Shown piece by piece: positions 63,899 through 64,000 of a DNA stretch of 64,000 nucleotides. The notes beneath the pieces are model-generated. The model was not told the origin of the DNA. It was given only the letters and a program-made list of their open reading frames with translations, and did no database searches. This DNA is from Bacteroidota bacterium. GTDB taxonomy: Bacteria; Bacteroidota; Bacteroidia; B-17B0; Aurantibacillaceae. The translations under genes were made by a program, and so were the position numbers. How positions within the stretch are numbered: position 1 is the stretch's first letter; each line of letters begins with the position of its first letter. Location of the stretch: assembly GCA_963169355.1 (NCBI GenBank), contig CAUJCR010000006.1, positions 156,484 to 220,483 of the forward strand. Reading direction: 5' to 3'.

Positions 63899-64000
63899 CT
63901 ATAACGCTAACAACAACGTGTAAGAAAAATCAGACAAATTATATTGTAAATGCCTAAATATTTCTTCCATAAAAGAATCGCCGTATTTGGCAATATACAT
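63899..64000 (-). CDS. Possible C-terminal fragment of a gene running off the right edge
   Basis: On the minus strand, an open frame enters at base 64000 and ends at TAG (63901-63899), giving 33 residues (MYIAKYGDSFMEEIFRHLQY...). It is too short to identify and may be chance. Confidence 0.25.
   Translation of the reverse strand: MYIAKYGDSFMEEIFRHLQYNLSDFSYTLLLAL

Noticed and set aside
63890..64000. Another cassette border (CGCTAAC near 63905) suggesting a second cassette region.
   Set aside because: Only a seven-base match without a paired partner or hairpin, and the window ends too soon to judge.

Overview
The window is AT-rich chromosomal DNA from a member of the Bacteroidota. The evidence is a PorV/PorQ-type outer-membrane protein, type IX secretion (T9SS) cargo with both the gliding-motility-type (type B) and the type A C-terminal sorting domain, a type III glutamine synthetase, a short NuoG, a SecA of about 1,100 residues, a DUF4834 protein, and many TTTG-N18/19-TAnnTTTG promoters, which are typical of this phylum. 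I cannot name the genus. No phage, integrase, intact IS transposase or CRISPR array is visible.

Layout. 1-4.0 kb: the 3' part of a large secreted protein and a PorV/PorQ protein. 4.1-6.9 kb: greA, a HIT protein and yidC. 7.1-21.0 kb: a complete 14-gene complex I operon (nuoA-N, with separate nuoC and nuoD). A two-gene MntA/HepT toxin-antitoxin module sits between nuoF and nuoG in the same orientation. 21.1-31.8 kb: a tandem Usp protein, lnt, a 7TM-DISM/SpoIIE phosphatase, glnN (GSIII), an OmpA/PD40/TPR envelope protein, small membrane proteins and tRNA-Leu(GAG). 32-49.9 kb: a DUF151 nuclease-family protein, etfA/etfB, an XRE-Fic protein with a readable self-regulatory promoter, pdhB, gyrB, ftsK, an M23/LysM peptidase, an HsdR_N-like protein, AMP nucleosidase, an MscS channel, lipoproteins, a 54-residue Lys/Ala histone-H1-like protein, and clpP. 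50-54.4 kb: an accessory island holding Fic, MazF/RHH and a frameshifted GYF protein with its partner gene. These are separated by hairpin-rich repeats whose ends read GCCC(A/GC)TAAC / GTTA(T/GC)GGGC, so the stretch resembles an integron-less cassette cluster. 54.5-57.8 kb: secA. 57.8-59.3 kb and 63.6-63.9 kb: repeat-rich DNA with three copies of a ~328-bp repeat. 59.3-63.5 kb: two T9SS cargo proteins.

How the genes fit together. Most of the window is housekeeping: respiration (Nuo, ETF, PDH E1 beta), envelope building (YidC, SecA, Lnt, M23, OmpA family), nitrogen assimilation (GSIII) and chromosome maintenance (GyrB, FtsK). The accessory layer is thinner. It consists of two Fic proteins, two toxin-antitoxin modules and at least four dispersed repeat families. 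One is a ~170-bp structured element whose copies keep their hairpins through paired base changes. Another is a 191-bp inverted-repeat element next to mscS.

The best candidates for something undescribed are: the toxin-antitoxin pair inside the complex I operon; the cassette-like island; the ~170-bp structured repeat; the triple C-rich box upstream of glnN; and the S74 self-cleavage domain placed before a T9SS sorting signal.
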